Below are positions 14,901 through 27,874 of a DNA stretch of 64,000 nucleotides, one piece after another. The notes below the pieces were generated by a model that worked only from the letters and a program-made list of their open reading frames with translations, had not been told where the DNA came from and did not search any database. Origin of the DNA: Ficedula albicollis (Eukaryota > Chordata > Aves > Passeriformes > Muscicapidae). Location of the stretch: positions 19,184,885 through 19,248,884 of the forward strand of contig NC_021700.1 of assembly GCF_000247815.1 (NCBI RefSeq), written 5' to 3'. Every line of letters begins with the position of its first letter. Position 1 is the first letter of the stretch. A program made the translations under genes and the position numbers.

Positions 14901-17900
14901 GATGTCTGTGCCTTTATCAAAGCAGGTAAACTTTTGCATTGACTGCTCTTCCTGTGAGTCAGACACAACTGAGCTTTGGACTGCCTAGTCAAGGTTAGTG
15001 TGGCACATATAACCTCTAAGTCTGATGACAAGCAAGAAAAGTTTGTTTGGATGTATTTGTCTCACTCAACTACATTAATGTTTCAGATTTTTGCTGCAGG
15101 TCAGTTGGTACTCTAAAAATTACATGCATTGCTTTAAGTTTCTGCTATAGTTAAAAAGTTCAAAATTGTTTTTCTAGATTCCTACAGTACCTGGAATGCT
15201 GACACCATAAAAAACTATAAATCAGTATTTCATATTCAAAAGATGAAAACTGAACATTTTCTTAACCTGTACACAATGACAGCATTTCATAATTCTCAAT
15301 ATTTTTCCAATATTTTCCAAAACATTCTCGAGATAAATATTATAATGTTTTATGTCAAGTATTTAGAAATTAGGACAATATCTTATTAACAAATTTTTTG
15401 ACTCAAAAGTATAGAAATGGATGGCACAGCTAGTTTTAAAATCACAGGATATTTTGATTCAGTCTCACAACATAATTAATAATGAATGATTAAGTGTTAT
15501 GAATTAACACTATATTCAAACAAATTAATGGACCAGAAGCAGGTTTTACAGAAAGACTTCCTAATCCTTACCCAAAGATTTTACCCAGAAAAACCAGCTG
15601 TAGGCAATGTTGTAATGGTCTTCCTCTAGAAAAGCTGGACTTCTCTTCTTGAAGTTACAAGCAGGAAATTATTATCCAAAAATACTTTTTGTGAGAGCAT
15701 TTTTATTTTTAAACAATTAAAATTAATTTTGAGTATCATGCTTTAGTCTAAATATGATACTGGTTATTTTTATTAGCTATTGCATGAAAATGCAATGATA
15801 TTCAAATACCATCATTTTAGGGGAACAAAACTCTTGAAAAGGCAAAATAACTTCAAATAAATACCAAAATCCATCATGTTACATGCAACCATGTAACTAT
15901 GCCAGGATGAGTACTAAAGCAATTAAGATTTCTAGAGAATTATTGATAAATTAGTAGCTATTATAGCACATGGGACAGGGCCTTGATACAGAAAGAGTCA
16001 TCATTTCTCACTCGTTAGACCGGATTATAATAGGCAAATAACAATTGTGTTTAACAACTTCACAGGAATTAAAATTCTCTGAAATGAGATGGTCATTGAT
16101 GTGGCCTGCATTGCAACCTGTTTGTCAACATACTGAGGCATTATTCATCTTCTAGAAGCCAGAAGTGAGTCAGACAATTTTACTGCCTTTCAGTGAAATG
16201 ACTTTCATATACACCCAAGCATTACAATTGTTTTCCTCCAGCCTTCCTATGCCTCAAGTGTTAACATTGCTGACAAGGCTCTACTGCTAGGTGGTTGAGT
16301 TTTGTGTCATATCTCAGCCCAGGCTACTTCAACTATACTCAAATGCTCAAAAGCCAGCTACCTTTATACCTCCAGTTATTCTTCTTGAATTCCTTATCTA
16401 AGACTACTGTTCCTCATGAAGCCTTTATTTTACCATCTGCAAAATATAACACATTTAACAGACTACTTTGCAAAAGTCAGATTTAACCTGTAAGCTTCTC
16501 TGTAAGTTATTATATGGATGGAATTGAGTATGCAAAAGTATTATTTACCTTTGCAGTATCTATATGAAAAGCTAAGCCTACTCCAAGGTTTAAACATCCT
16601 TAAGAGGATTAATTTACATTTCGTGTAACTATTTTTTTTTTTACAAATGAAGACTGTATCCATTTAGTAACTACATCACTTTTCTATTGAAGAGTTTCTT
16701 TCAATCTTTCAATCTAGACACCATATTCTGGAGAAGCTATATTCTCTTCTGATGTAGGCTTTCTGAACTTTCCAACCAAATTTTCTTGACTTCAGTTCTT
16801 GCATAAGCTAATGTATGACACCCTATTGATTGAAAAGAAACTACTGCTTTTATAATATTAGATGATTTCCATTTCAAAGTAATTATTTTTTTGTCTTCAT
16901 TATAAGTCCTGTGACAACTAAAGCATAATGTTCTGTTACAAAAAGGGTGTGGATGGAATCAGCAGCTATTGAACAGCTTAAGTTCATAGCACAAGATTAT
17001 ATGAAGAAAACATTACCAAGCAACTTTTACAGGCCAAGGTCAGTTAATGTTTTTATCTGCCCTTGTTATTTTAACAATGATAGTTCATCATGTGCAAATA
17101 ATTGATAATATTTCTATATGACTTTTAAATATTAATAAATATATTTTGCTTATTTCTGTCTGGTGGTGATCTTTGCACTTTGGACACGGAAGTATCGTCT
17201 TGTAGCAAAGACACAACACACACAGTATCTTTGATTTTGTAAGGCATGTCTAGATGAATTTTTAATTAAATGTAGCACATATTCTGCAGAACTACATAGG
17301 TGAGAATATATGAAGAAAGAGGCTTCCTTCCTTGGAATCAGCAGGGATTTTAATTTTACTCCCCCTGCCTCATGTGAAAAAAAGGCCTCACACCAGAAAG
17401 TGAGATACTCCTTTTCAGTGTATTCACAAGATTTGCGATAGATGCTTCACAGTCTGAAGGAGTGTAAACTCTTTCTGATTCTGTCTATTCAGAATCTGTT
17501 CAGTGTATTCACAAGATTTGCAATAGATGCTTCACAGTCTGAAGGAGTGAAAACTCTTTCTGATTCTGTCTATTCAGAATCTACTTCAACAAATTAGTAA
17601 TTAATCATTAAATAGTCACATCTCAACAATTCATTGGACATTAAGGTTAAACTATTTTCACAATTTGAAACAGAATTTATTTTAAAAGTTTTGCTTTTAT
17701 TGATCTACTCACAAAGATTCATAAGGCTTATACTTTAAATTCATCAGCACAGAGTCCAACTTCTACCTTGTTATATAATCTCTGAAAGAAGCAGAGACTG
17801 TCATCTTCTGGAAAGCCTTATAATTAAAAAACCCACAATTGTTATATGAAGAGCTGGACAATGTGATGCAAATCAGAAAAAGGAAGTTCCAATAACTTAT

Positions 17901-18789
17901 CAAAAAACAATCTTGACAAAGATTCTGTAGAGAAGATTTATAATTGTAAAGGCACACTTTCAATTTTTTGTGTTATATATTTTTTGAACAAAAATACTGA
18001 CTGTGTATTCTTAGGAAGTACATACATTCAGGCTTGTTGGTTTACAGGCCAGATTAAAAGATTCTCACACAAGTCATAAAAATTTGAATAATTGTCTGAA
18101 CAAAATCAGGTTAAAACATTATTACTAAATAAATAACAAAAATATTTACTTCTTTTCTCACAGAAGGACTTACATGTAATGAAATATTGGATATCATACT
18201 TCTGAAAGCATGGTTTATGTGATGCTGACCTTCTTAGTTGGAATAATGGGTTCCAGAACACTATTGTGAAGAGACAGCAGTGCATATGATAGTGTTCCAA
18301 GGGAAGGCCTCCAGACTGGTGCAAAACCCCACAAAATACGTCAGAAAGTTATTTTGATAATGTAAAAGAGAAAATTAGAATAATTGTTAGATTGGCCACT
18401 GAGTATACAGTGAATTTGCTAAAAGATGAGATGTTGAAACAAGGCATTCCTTGCTCTCAACAATTTCTTCGAGTCAGGTGGATGGGAAATTCTGAAGTAT
18501 TTCAAATTAAATATTTCAGTTACAGTAAGTTGGTATTTTGCAATATTTTATCAGAAAATTCCTCACAAGTTCTATCTGAAAGCTATCTTTTTCTGTTGAG
18601 ATAACTTTTTGCACACTGAAAGAGTCAGTCCAATCTTAAACTCAGCATGGATCAGTATTAGTGTTACTTTTCAAATTGCTTACAATTGCTCACGATGGGA
18701 TTTAATTTTTCTCATAGTCCACTCCCCTCCCCAGAATAAGTATTGTTTCTACTGGCTAATTATTGTTGATGAAAGGCCAAAAGTTTGAA
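11986..18789. other. Non-coding intronic block, no supported gene
   Basis: A+T-rich sequence. A 118-codon frame at 12091-12447 (plus) belongs to no family I recognise and lacks splice or homology support. The block holds the 85-bp tandem duplication at 17414-17583. Nothing else is recognisable. Confidence 0.55.
17414..17583. repeat. Tandem duplication of an 85-bp unit
   Basis: Two head-to-tail copies, 17414-17498 and 17499-17583, each beginning ttcagtgtattcacaag. I count three mismatches (gcgata/gcaata, gtgtaaa/gtgaaaa and the last base), so the duplication is fairly recent. The sequence is otherwise non-repetitive. Confidence 0.95.
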
Positions 18790-19620
18790 ATTGTCACTGG
18801 TGTTATGCTACACTGGTGCCACCAGGTAGCACCAACTGTTGTGTGGCTTTGGCTGCAACTCCTTCTCTGATACATAGACACAGATATAGACATATAAATC
18901 ATATACCTTGCACAGTCACTGCAGACAAACATAGTCAATGCTGTGGCAATGTGCTCCCCACAGCCAAAGCCACAGTCACCAGTGGGGGCTGTGACGGCCC
19001 CATGCAGCTTTCTCTGGCTCTGGGGCACGGATGGAACCTGGCAGCCAAGGGTTCTCTGGACCAGTGACCCACACATCTTGCTGCAGTGCAGCTGTGGCTT
19101 ACGGCAGTCAGCTCCCCACAAACACGGGCAGCCCAGGCCAGGGGTGCTGGGCTGCACCCCAGGATCTCCTGAGCAGGAATGTCTGTCCGGGCTACGCCCC
19201 GAGGGTGAGCGAGTCCCTGCAGCAGCACATTCTCTGGGAGTGATTAACTGCACGCTGAGCTCTGGCATCTCAGCTGAGAGACACAAAGGCTCGATTGTGC
19301 ACATAATCCCCCAGACACAAACCACTGTCCAAGTCTGCACTGCTGGGGCTGGATCCAGCCCCACCTAAACTCCTCTCTGAGAAGTTTGGAAGCAAGGGGG
19401 CCCTGTGAAACTGATGGCTCGATGAATGGCCCTTCCTGACAGCTTTGTCTGACTCTGCCCTCTCTGCTGTAAATGGTCGAGTGTACCTTGCCACTGAATC
19501 TTGTTGAAACAGTCACATCTACTGCTGAAATTTGCTACATCAACAAAGCATATTTTGTCTTCTCTCTTGCAAGTGAAGTGCATCACTCCGACTGCAATAG
19601 ACTGTCTTCAAAACTCTAGT
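18790..19620. repeat. G+C-richer patch, probable old repeat of unknown family
   Basis: Base composition changes sharply at about 18950-19500 compared with its flanks, and several overlapping frames stay open on both strands (longest 202 codons on minus, beginning at a non-ATG codon). None resembles a known protein. The 3' part (19500-19600) has a motif, caagtgaagtgcatcac, that recurs in near-identical form at about 20765. This fits decayed LTR or other interspersed repeat sequence better than a gene, but I cannot name the family. Confidence 0.35.
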
Positions 19621-19689
19621 TTCACAAATTCCCCAGCATTTTCTCTACTTTCCTATATTTCATGTTAGCCATGTGCTTTCCTACTGTGT

Positions 19690-20855
19690 CCCACCTCTGA
19701 AGTCCTTCAGGAGATAAAACTGACAGTGGAGGGAAAAGGCCCCAGTAATGTCTGAGGGCCAAGAGGTCACAGATGTTTCTGACAGCACAATTCCATTAAT
19801 TCCTTCAAGAACATTGCAAAACTGACCATTTTTTGTCTACGCCAAGAGACAAACAACAAAGAAATTTTGAGGTAGCGTGCACATTACAAGCCATCATGGC
19901 AAAGTACTAGCAACAAGGCCAGAAGATGTCAATGACATCCCCTTAGGAAGCAAGGAAACAAACATTTTCTAGGTCAATAAGCCCTACCCCTTTTCATGAG
20001 GAGCCAGGCTACAGATGGTATGTTGTCAGGATTGGAGAGGCCACATATTATCTACTGCAGCAGAACAAGTAAAGAACATGAACTTACATGAATAGTGTGA
20101 ACTTGCCTTTAAGAGATCAGGTAAGATCCAATAGAGGCTCTTCATTTTACCCAAGACCAAACAAAATCAAATAGAGGGCTCTTGTCCCTTGTTTAAACCC
20201 AAAGGACTTACACAGGACAGGTTTTCAGCCTTTTGCAGTTTGCTGATCCTTCCCTTGCAGTTTGCAAGTTCCCCATGGCTCTGTATGCCAATGTAAGATG
20301 CCTGGCTATAGCATTTACCTGCCAAAGGCCTACAAAAATTACCCTGAGACCTTGTTGTTGATAGGTCTCATCTCTGTTCAAGTCCAGAAAATGAAATAGA
20401 GGAGTCTCTAGACCAGGATTCTCCTTCAAATGACAGTAGCTGCATCTGGCACAAAATTTCACTTTTCCAGTGCTGGAGCAAGGCACAGTGGATTGGTGTG
20501 ATGTTGGGCAAGGCCCTTTTTCCTTGATGGTGTGCCATCAGCCAGTTCCCTCTGCCCTGGGTATCAGAGATGCCCATAACACATCATAAAAGGCCTGTAG
20601 CCCTGAAGGGTTGACCCAGTTCTTCATCTCAAAATGTGTACTTTCTTGCTTTCCTAGTGTCTCCTAGTGCCCTGGTCAGCCGAGCAGCTGACCTTCAAGA
20701 GACAGACAGACAGACATGGCTGAATGAACTCCCACTTCACCAGGAACGTAACTTGTTTCTTACAAGTGAAGTGCATGACGCCATCCCTAACACACTCACT
20801 GGAGAACCACATGGAAGGCTCCAGACAGCAACTATTAGCCATAAAATGTGAGAAA
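19690..20855 (+). mobile_element. Possible degenerate LTR-like segment
   Basis: A moderately G+C-rich segment with a TATA-like cataaaagg at about 20586, followed by sequence with the feel of an LTR R/U5 region and ending shortly after caagtgaagtgcatgac (about 20765). No clean TG...CA ends, target duplication or internal retroviral genes were seen. The call rests on general resemblance to avian LTRs and needs a repeat-library search. Confidence 0.3.
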
Positions 20856-22165
20856 TATTAAAGTCTTAATATTGACAATGAGTCTTAAAATGGTCATCTT
20901 GTAGCTGGCATAATTAACTTAGCTCTCTCAGATGTATCTTGCATTCCTTGGAAATGAATGAAACATATTGTTATTTAGAACTTTCAAATATTTCTTCTGT
21001 GGTAAACTTTTTTTATGTGGCAAATGTAGTTCATTGTACAATCATTTCTTAGGCATTTTAATGAATATTTTTAGTGATCTTACTGGATTTCTACATTTAA
21101 TTATGTGGTCCATTCTATTTCCCATGACAGCATGCATTTACACAAGTCATTATTGGTTTTTTTTGAATCTGTAATGTACCACATGCTACGATTGTAATTA
21201 ACACCTTTGGAGAATTTAATCTCTATCATGCCAACGTGCATAATAATGAGGAGGTCCAAGATGCAAGTATTTTAAAATAATTTATGTTTTATTGCTTATG
21301 ATGTGCTTAAGAACCTGCAGCAGATTGTAAAGGTTCTTACAGTTCTGTATAAAGACTGGAAATACAATAACTAATGTGTCTGATTCATCATTCAGTGAAC
21401 CACCCCAACCTCAAAAGAAAATAATATATGCTATTTGTGATTGTATGTGTCTTATGCAACACAATATTATTTTTATAGTAAGAGTAAAAAAAAGCAATTA
21501 TTTGCATATATATGGAAGACTCTTACAACATTAAAATGCACACCAGAAATGCGTATTTATTTAATATGGAAATACATATTTTTTTCAGATGAAGATAAAA
21601 AATGACAAAATTTATTTTGAATAAAAGATATTAGCTGCCTTATTCTATTTTAGGGAGGGAATTAAAATATATAGACATATATTCTTAAAACATTTTGTAG
21701 AGATTCATTATCTAGCACATTCTTGCTTATTCTGGGGATTGTCAGGTTCAGCAGATGCAGATTAATGACAGCAGTCCCCTAAAGCATAAACCACAAGAAA
21801 GCCACCAAAAATATACAAAATCTACAGTTCACATGTTCAATCACTTTATTCACAATTATTTAGTTTGGGTTTTTTTAATTAGCAAAAATCCATCAAGAGA
21901 TTATCCAGGAGATAAATTAGTCCATGAAGGAACACTATGACAGTTCCTAGAAATTCCAGCTAAAGTTAGTCTGGCCCATAATACAATTAATTATATGCCA
22001 TTCATTTTATATTTTATGACACCTTGAAGTATTCCAACTTTATTTGAACAATAAAAGTCTGTTACTAGCTACCTACAATAACTTTACTCCACTATCAGGA
22101 ATACACACCTGTTAAGCACTGGTCACAAGGAGATTCTAACTGATAAGTTCTATGTTATAGTAGGA

Positions 22166-22250
22166 ATACTATATACTATATAATAGTATTTATTTATTTA
22201 GTTATATAGTATTTATATAGTATTTATTTATTATATAAATATAATATACT
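22166..22250. repeat. AT-rich low-complexity stretch
   Basis: Almost pure A/T, with repeated tatatagtatttatttatt-type words and local self-complementarity (actatatactatataatagt). Confidence 0.8.
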
Positions 22251-22365
22251 ACACTACACAAGACAGCAATAGAAGTTTTACAAGATTATTCCCTAAAATT
22301 CTGCAGTGAGAGCAGATTACAATATTACCAAGCTTCTCTAGTGACCAAGATCAAACGTTAGCAGT

Positions 22366-22456
22366 CAATGAATGAAAGAATGAATGAAAGAATGAATGAA
22401 TGAGTGAATGAATGAATGAATGAATGAATGAATGAATGAATGAATGAATGAATGAA
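22366..22456. repeat. (GAAT)n tetranucleotide microsatellite
   Basis: About 22 units of GAAT/TGAA. The left half is interrupted (gaaagaat twice and one gagtgaat), while the right half (from about 22405) is pure. This is typical of a locus expanding from one end. Confidence 0.95.
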
Positions 22457-24794
22457 CAGGTCTGGCAGCACCCCACCACAACAGAGAGACCACTGCACTA
22501 CAGCCTAAGGAACCTGATCCAGATAGAGAACAGTTAAAAGCCTAAACATTTTCCCCAGATCAGGACAGAAATCAGCCTTCTGCAAAAGTTTCACTGCTTT
22601 TCTGAATAAAGTAGAAGTCTGATAGTAATCTGCCCAATGACAGAGTAAAACTTGCTGATTCCACTTAACAGTTGTTCTTAAAGGACTGGTAGATTGACAG
22701 ATATGGATGATGAGACCCTTCTTCCAATCCTCTTTCTCACTTAAATGTTAATTTATCTATTGTTGGAATAAACTCTTCCAAATTTTAAGCTTAGTATTCT
22801 CCTGGATGACCAGTGGGAAAAATCATGTGCAGTACTAAATGAAACAGAAGAATAAAACACCCAATAGGCCATGAGGTACAGAACAAATGTCACAAGAGGA
22901 AAAAAAATTGAGTAATACCTACCAATCTCAAAGAAGATGAAGCTCTTCAAGAATGCATGAAAGAAAAAGCTAGCTCATTGTTAGACATGCTAAAAAAATT
23001 TAATATCTATTGCCATGACAAACACATCTAGAGATATGAACTACTATTAAAAAAAAAAAAGAAAATAAACTTCTGAATATTTTATAATACATTGGAAACT
23101 TTAAGGTTATGCATATGGAACTTACGAAATCCTTAAGGACAACATACAGAGGACTCAATATTCCAGATGGAGGGAATGACTAACTTTGTAATACAAATTT
23201 GAGCGGTCATAAAACTTTGAAAAGGTGTCAAACTTCAGAAAAAACAGGCAGGATCCCATGGGATAGGTCAAGAACAAATAGTATTTTAGAAAACCACAAA
23301 TAAAATAGTAATTTACTCATGCAAAGTGAAAATGAAAATAGCAAGTTTGCAAAATGCAGAAATGCAGTTCAGAGTAATGCAATAAGGAGCAATGTGGAAG
23401 ACTGCTTGAGTCTAATAGGCTTGTGTTACACAGTAAGCTAAAAAGCTTGGAGCAATATTTACTGAAACCTTTTACAAGTTTTCAAAAAAAATTTAAAAAA
23501 CAGATAATATCACATTGCAAGAGTACAATATTTAAAACCTGTACAATCATGTATAATTGCTTATGATACAATTAGAGTAAGATATAATAAAAATGTTGGG
23601 GTGCATTGCAACTTAGCAAAGTGATTTTACGTTTTGAGGTAAGTACTAAAAGAAAAGTAGAACTCCAGGAATTCTGTTTCACCTCTGCTAATTTTTTTAG
23701 GATATCTCCCAAATTCTGTCTAACACAGGACATGCTATTAAAGACCATAGGTCAGGAAATATGCATGGTCCAGGAACAGTACTTCAGTAACTAAAACTTA
23801 TGATGAAATTCCAAGTTTACAAGGCAAGCAGGTCATAAGCAAGGAAAAAAGGCTCAATCAAAATAGTTGAGATACATTTTATTTTGAAAGAAAAGGAGAG
23901 ATGCAACAGGTATTTTTATAAGTGACGATTTCTGTACTACCAAATCTAGTCAGCCAAATGTAACAGTTTTTCTTTTTTGGTCTGCTCTTCCTTGCTCAGC
24001 TATTTGTGCCAGTACAATAAAAACTTAGAATTTACTCTTTGATTGCTCACTGATCCTTCTGAAGTGGTTTTCAATTTCCTACCCAGTACTACAAGCTCTC
24101 TTTAACACAACTCCTATTTGAGAAAATGCATCTTTGCCATTTTTTCTTTATGGAAAGATTAACTCTCTCCTCACCTGTCTTTCCTCAGGTCTGAACTGTG
24201 TAGAAGCAGTATTATCCTCTGTGGTAAATAAATTTGTCAGCAGCTAATACTATCGTACACCATTCTTATCTTACCACAAACCATTCTATAAAATATCAAA
24301 GAGCATCATGTTCTCAAAGCTTATTCTTTTTCTCTGCCCCACTAACCTACAAACATCCATATAAGCATTCACCTCCATATGTATCAGAATTTCAAAAATG
24401 GATATGTGGATTGAGTTACCTCATACAAGACGGTATGTCTCTGTGAAAATATTGTGAATTAAATTATTTCCTGGGAAAGATTTATACATGTGTTACACCT
24501 TATGATGCTATGCATCTGTTATATCTTTACCTTTTATCTAAAGTGGTCCATGTATTTTTCTAGAAAAAGAGTGTGAAAACTCAGTCTAAAAAGTCTGATA
24601 AAAAAGGGAATAGAGTCCACTCTAATATGCCAGGTGTTACCTTGACTACAACTTTATGCAATACTGATGATCTGATTTAGAAAGTTTAAATAAGTTTGTG
24701 TGATAAAAACAAGGAAGAAGAGGAAGAAACAGGTATTTTTTTAATTGAATAAGAACAAGTAAGATTACATAGGCAAAAATGCACTTTATCGTCA

Positions 24795-25560
24795 CAGAAT
24801 TATAGAATATGCTGAGTTGGAAGAGACACAGCAGGAACATCATGTCCAACTCCTGGTCTGAGGCAGGACACTCCAACACCATGTGCCTGAGAAAACCCCA
24901 AACCCCAAAGGGGTTTTAACTCTGTCAGGTTTGGTGCTGTGACCACTGGGGAGCCTGATCCGGTGTCCATCCACACGTGGAGTGAAAAATGTTTTCCTGA
25001 TATCCAACCTAAATAGCCCCTGATTCAGCTTCAGGCCATTTTCTTGAGCTCTGTAACTGGTCATGAGAATGAAGAGATCAGTGTCTGCCCCTCCAACTTC
25101 CCTCACAAGGAAGTTGTAAATTGCAATGAGGTCTTCCCTTAGTCACCTCCAGACTAAACAAATCAAATGAGCCACTCTTCACATGATTTCTCCTCCAGAC
25201 CCTTAATCATCCTTTTGACCTTCCTCTGGATGATCTCTAATAGCTTATTGTCTTTTTCTGTGTGTGTATTTCGGCACCCAGAAGTGCCCTCAGCACTGGA
25301 GGTGAGGCTGCCCAGTGCAGAGCAGAGCAGAGCAGAGCAGGACAATCCCCTCCCTTGCCTGGCTGGGGATGCTCTCCCTGATGCCCCCAGGACACGCTTG
25401 GCCCTCCTGGCTGCCAGGGCACTGCTGGCTCATGTTCAGCTTGCCATGGACCAGAACCCCAGGGCCCTTTCCATGGCACTGCTCTGCAGCCTCTCATTCC
25501 CCAGTCTACACACGCCAGCACCTGTCTCAGGTGCAGAATCCAGCACTTGCCCTTGTTAGA
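24795..25560 (-). mobile_element. CR1-family LINE fragment, 3' end on the left
   Basis: The left edge reads cacagaattatagaatatgc then gagttggaagagac, the reverse complement of a CR1 3' terminus. Further right are the usual reverse-complement phrases (ttcctgatatccaacctaaa, ttgtaaattgcaatgaggtc, cctctggatgatctctaat). The G+C-rich part at 25290-25560 (ggctggggatgctctccctg, gccctcctggctgccagggc) matches a common bird CR1 subfamily. An (AGAGC)n-like run sits at 25316-25340. No intact frame. Confidence 0.82.
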
Positions 25561-25624
25561 CTACAACTTATTTGATGCAACTCATTAAATTGATGGCAAA
25601 CTTCATCTCACTCAAGCAATCTCC

Positions 25625-25905
25625 TCTTCTTAACTCTATATGAAACCTCATCTCCATGGTGAACAACCCCAGCTCTCCATGCCATTACTCATAGGAGAAG
25701 CGTCCCATCTTTCTGATCACTTTTTTGTCCCTTCTTTGAACCTGATTCAACAGGTCCATGTAATTCCTTGCTGGAATCCTAGAGCTGCACACAGTACTCC
25801 ACGTGGGGTCTCATCAGAATGTAGTAAAGTGATAGAACCTCCTACATCCTGATGACCATGTTGCTGTGGATGTCGCCCAGTACACATTTAGTTTTCTGAA
25901 GTAGT
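25625..25905 (-). mobile_element. Second CR1 LINE fragment, minus strand
   Basis: Reverse-complement CR1 phrases can be read: tgaacaaccccagctctcc, tcctagagctgcacacagta, ctccacgtggggtctcatca and a decayed ggttagtttctg-type end. It lies 65 bp from the preceding fragment in the same orientation. It may be a separate older insertion or part of the same element after rearrangement. Confidence 0.75.
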
Positions 25906-27123
25906 TATTCACTTACTATCTTGGATAGTTATCTCCTTTGATGTTTCTTCCTTTTGAAATTAATTCCATATGCCAAAATCTAATCACTTTAGTAATTAGA
26001 AAAGTGATGAGTAGTGAAGGAGAGGAGAACATAGGTATTAAAAATCTTTAGGAAAATTTATTCTGAAAGTTGGAAGAAAACACTAGTGATAAAAAGTGTA
26101 TTGATTCAGTACAATCAGCTTTATTCTGGTTCCATAGCTGAAATGCACCAAACCAGGCTGTGTAGAATCACATCAAATTAAATATTTTGCTTTTCTGTAA
26201 TCCACCTATAGTTAGCTATACTTAAGTATAGCTAGTTAACTTATATAGTTAGCTAACACTTCAGGTTTTGTTGTTTTTTGTAATTAGCAGTAAAAGTGCA
26301 TGAAAAGATATTGTGCAATAAAAATGAAGACAAACCTGGTTTTATGGGTAGACTTATGACAGCTACATTCCTGAAACTTAAAATGGCACACCTTGCCCAT
26401 ATCTATCTAAACTATTTCTAAGGCATCTATCGTTTTCATATCTGAATGCCAAAGTCGACGTAAAATATTTACTATGGGTGGGGACAAAGACTGGCTAAAT
26501 TCAGATGAAAGTACTCCATCTAACTGAGCACATACCTGTATTTTTACAGTTGTATTAAATGCTTAGGTTTGGGGGCACATGTTTTTAAAAAACATCTAAA
26601 GAGCACAAAACCCTGAACACATCAGGAAGTACTAAAATGAACTCCACAAGAGCTGGAGAGGGAACAGTCATCAGAAGGGAACATTCATACTGGACCTGTG
26701 AATAACAAATCCACTTCATATGACTTAGAAGAGAGGCATATATCACTAGTTATTGTCTCTCAACACACACACAAATAAATCACAAAGGCAGCAAATACAC
26801 TGTCCAATGTTATATACAACAAAGAAAAAAAAAACTGCTCAATCATTTTATATTCACTGAGAAGTATTAAGGCAGCAAACAAAACTCAGAAAAAACAAGA
26901 ACATGTGTTCCATTACTTCATGCTTTCAATTAAACAGATATAATTTAGTTGTTATGTTCCACTGACCTTACTATCCTGCTCCAAATATTTATGTTTCATG
27001 CTTTTCCTCCTGTTACAGAACGGAATTTTTCATAGGAAGTTAAAGAAAGCTGAATTTCCATGAGTTGACTAAGAATGTATGATTTAAAGTATCTAAACAT
27101 TCTTCCACAGATCTTTGGACCGT

Positions 27124-27425
27124 GTGTGTGTGTGTGTGAGAGAGATCACACACACACAGATGGGAACTGACAGTCTCTTTCCCTGATCTGAAAACCCTCT
27201 CTCCTCACAAATCACAGCACGTGATCAAGATCTGTCCTGCCAAAAGGCCTGAGGTAATCAGCACATTAAAAAAAGTGTGTGTGTGTGTGAGAGAGATCAC
27301 ACGCACACAGATGGGAACTGACAGTCTCTTTCCCTGATCTGAAAACCCTCTCTCCTCACAAATCACAGCACGTGATCAAGATCTGTCCTGCCAAAAGGCC
27401 TGAGGTAATCAGCACATTAAAAAAG
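27124..27425. repeat. Tandem duplication of a 151-bp unit beginning with (GT)n
   Basis: Copies at about 27124-27274 and 27275-27425. Each starts with a (GT)n run, then gagagagatcac and a (CA)n run, then about 115 bp of unique sequence ending in cagcacattaaaaaa. Outside the simple-sequence parts I see essentially no differences; within the CA run one copy has cacgca where the other has cacaca. The (GT)n and (CA)n arms could pair as a hairpin in each copy. Confidence 0.95.
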
Positions 27426-27834
27426 CTTTATGAAGAGCAAACCAAGACAATCCAGTAACTGATTTTGTCAAGCACATACCAAAGGACTTAATTTACCTTG
27501 TTCATGTCCAGCTGTAGGATGTGCCACAGTGTCACTATATTGGTGAGATCTTAAAGCATTATGAATACTTTTACAGTAATCCAATGTAAGACAGACTTCT
27601 GAGGAAATGGAATTTAGACTTGGGTAGAGGTTGTTTGAAATCCTGGCCACAAAACTTTCAAACACTTGTACTTGCTGCGTTTTTTTCCTACAGACTGTAA
27701 ACTCATATTGTTTACAGACTGAGAGGAATCCAGGCTAAAAGTTCAAGATAAGTAGTTTTAATTTCAGTTTTAGGCAGAACTAACACTCTCTAAAATTGTA
27801 AGATATTCAGAAATTTCTCCAACAAAAATGAAGG

Positions 27835-27874
27835 CTTTATGCACCTCTGCCCTTCTTTATGCACCTAAGCCCTT
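27835..27874. repeat. Tandem duplication of a 20-bp unit
   Basis: Two copies of ctttatgcacctNNgccctt, differing only at the two N positions (ct versus aa). Confidence 0.9.

Larger units (their letters stand above)
20856..24794. other. Non-coding intronic block, no gene seen
   Basis: Very A+T-rich. It contains an AT-rich palindromic stretch (22166-22250) and a GAAT tetranucleotide array (22366-22456). No exon or transposon was recognised. Confidence 0.6.

Noticed and set aside
27124..27425. CRISPR-like direct repeats
   Set aside because: Only two copies of one long unit, adjacent and in a vertebrate genome: a tandem duplication, not repeats with spacers.
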